Shown here in pieces: positions 26,759 through 27,119 of a stretch of DNA of 27,119 bases. Below the pieces are notes generated by a model, which was not told the origin of the DNA, searched no databases, and was given only the letters and a program-made list of their open reading frames with translations. How positions within the stretch are numbered: the stretch's first letter is position 1; each line of letters begins with the position of its first letter. The position numbers and the translations under genes were made by a program. This stretch comes from Cylindrotheca closterium (Eukaryota; Bacillariophyta; Bacillariophyceae; Bacillariales; Bacillariaceae). The DNA lies in assembly GCA_933822405.4 (NCBI GenBank), contig CAKOGP040000946.1, positions 1-27,119 of the forward strand. Direction: 5' to 3'.

Positions 26759-27119
26759 AAACCCGAAGACCATCAGTTCACTCTCTGTCACTTTCTTTGT
26801 CTACTAACACGTTACCGTATATGGGTTATTTGTTTCAGCTGGTCACCACAGACTGCAGGACGGCCTTCTTGCTTGGCTGTGTAAGCCAGCCAATATTCCA
26901 TACTTGTGCTTGCCATCGTAACCCGGATATACGTGGAATGCAGATTGATGCTTCTAAAAGTTTTAAGATCGTGGTCACTACCGGTACAGTAGCCAGAACC
27001 CTGGAAACTGCAGGGTCATCACCAGCACGACACGTTTCATTTTCGACGGCTTCAATCAACTGAAACAAGGCTTTGTCGAAATTTGCGATACCAACGCTAT
27101 CAACGATTTGGCATATTTG
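26759..27119. other. Right flank, no supported gene
   Basis: Follows the RNase H fragment, where a 3' UTR or LTR would be expected. I could not find a second copy within the window to prove an LTR. Short open frames on both strands are not protein-like. Confidence 0.3.

Noticed and set aside
26759..27063. Extension of the second copia fragment to a 200-codon protein
   Set aside because: RNase H similarity ends near 26758; the rest has no copia character and is probably chance open frame.

Overview
The window looks like nuclear DNA of a diatom, probably pennate. The genes are eukaryotic: three carry short spliceosomal introns of 68-147 bp (GT..AG), and genes lie densely on both strands. The DUF6824-type domains resemble a family expanded in diatoms, and the Ty1/copia relics resemble diatom copia (CoDi-type) polyproteins. 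No prokaryotic operon structure, tRNA or rRNA was seen. Species cannot be named from the sequence.

Layout. (1) 1-8.4 kb: a duplicated cassette. A Golgi-type GT32 glycosyltransferase followed by a DUF6824 gene occurs twice in opposite orientations (GT at 1954-3147 minus and 5170-6357 plus). Between them lies a membrane-anchored METTL24-like methyltransferase (3633-4694 minus). The right-hand DUF6824 gene (6947-8407 plus) is intact. The left-hand one is a pseudogene in two complementary pieces on opposite strands (1676-1863 minus, 447-1548 plus), as expected from a small inversion with a breakpoint inside its first domain. (2) 8.4-11 kb: a gene-poor stretch, then a four-helix membrane protein with cysteine clusters (9353-10021) and a membrane J-domain protein (10408-10971). 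(3) 11.2-15 kb: a four-exon hormone-sensitive-lipase-like gene (11255-13667 minus) and a secreted TPR protein (14038-14850 minus). (4) 15-23.5 kb: two paralogous three-exon ABCG half-transporters (15084-17202 and 21420-23498, both minus) with matching intron positions. They flank a PP2A catalytic subunit (17688-18779 plus), a GT92-like glycosyltransferase (19021-20331 minus) and an acidic, probably nuclear protein (20693-21235 plus). (5) 23.7-27.1 kb: a retrotransposon graveyard with one decayed copia pol (minus) and a fragment of a second, different copia RNase H (plus).

The GT32 pair and the methyltransferase are all predicted type II membrane proteins and could act together on Golgi glycans; this is inference from proximity and topology. 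The other genes show no obvious shared pathway. The strongest structural observations are the inverted GT/DUF6824 duplication, the inversion-split pseudogene, a UIM-like tail conserved between intact and decayed DUF6824 copies, and the ABCG pair whose Walker A codon is split by an intron at the same place. I found no clearly new defence or mobile system.
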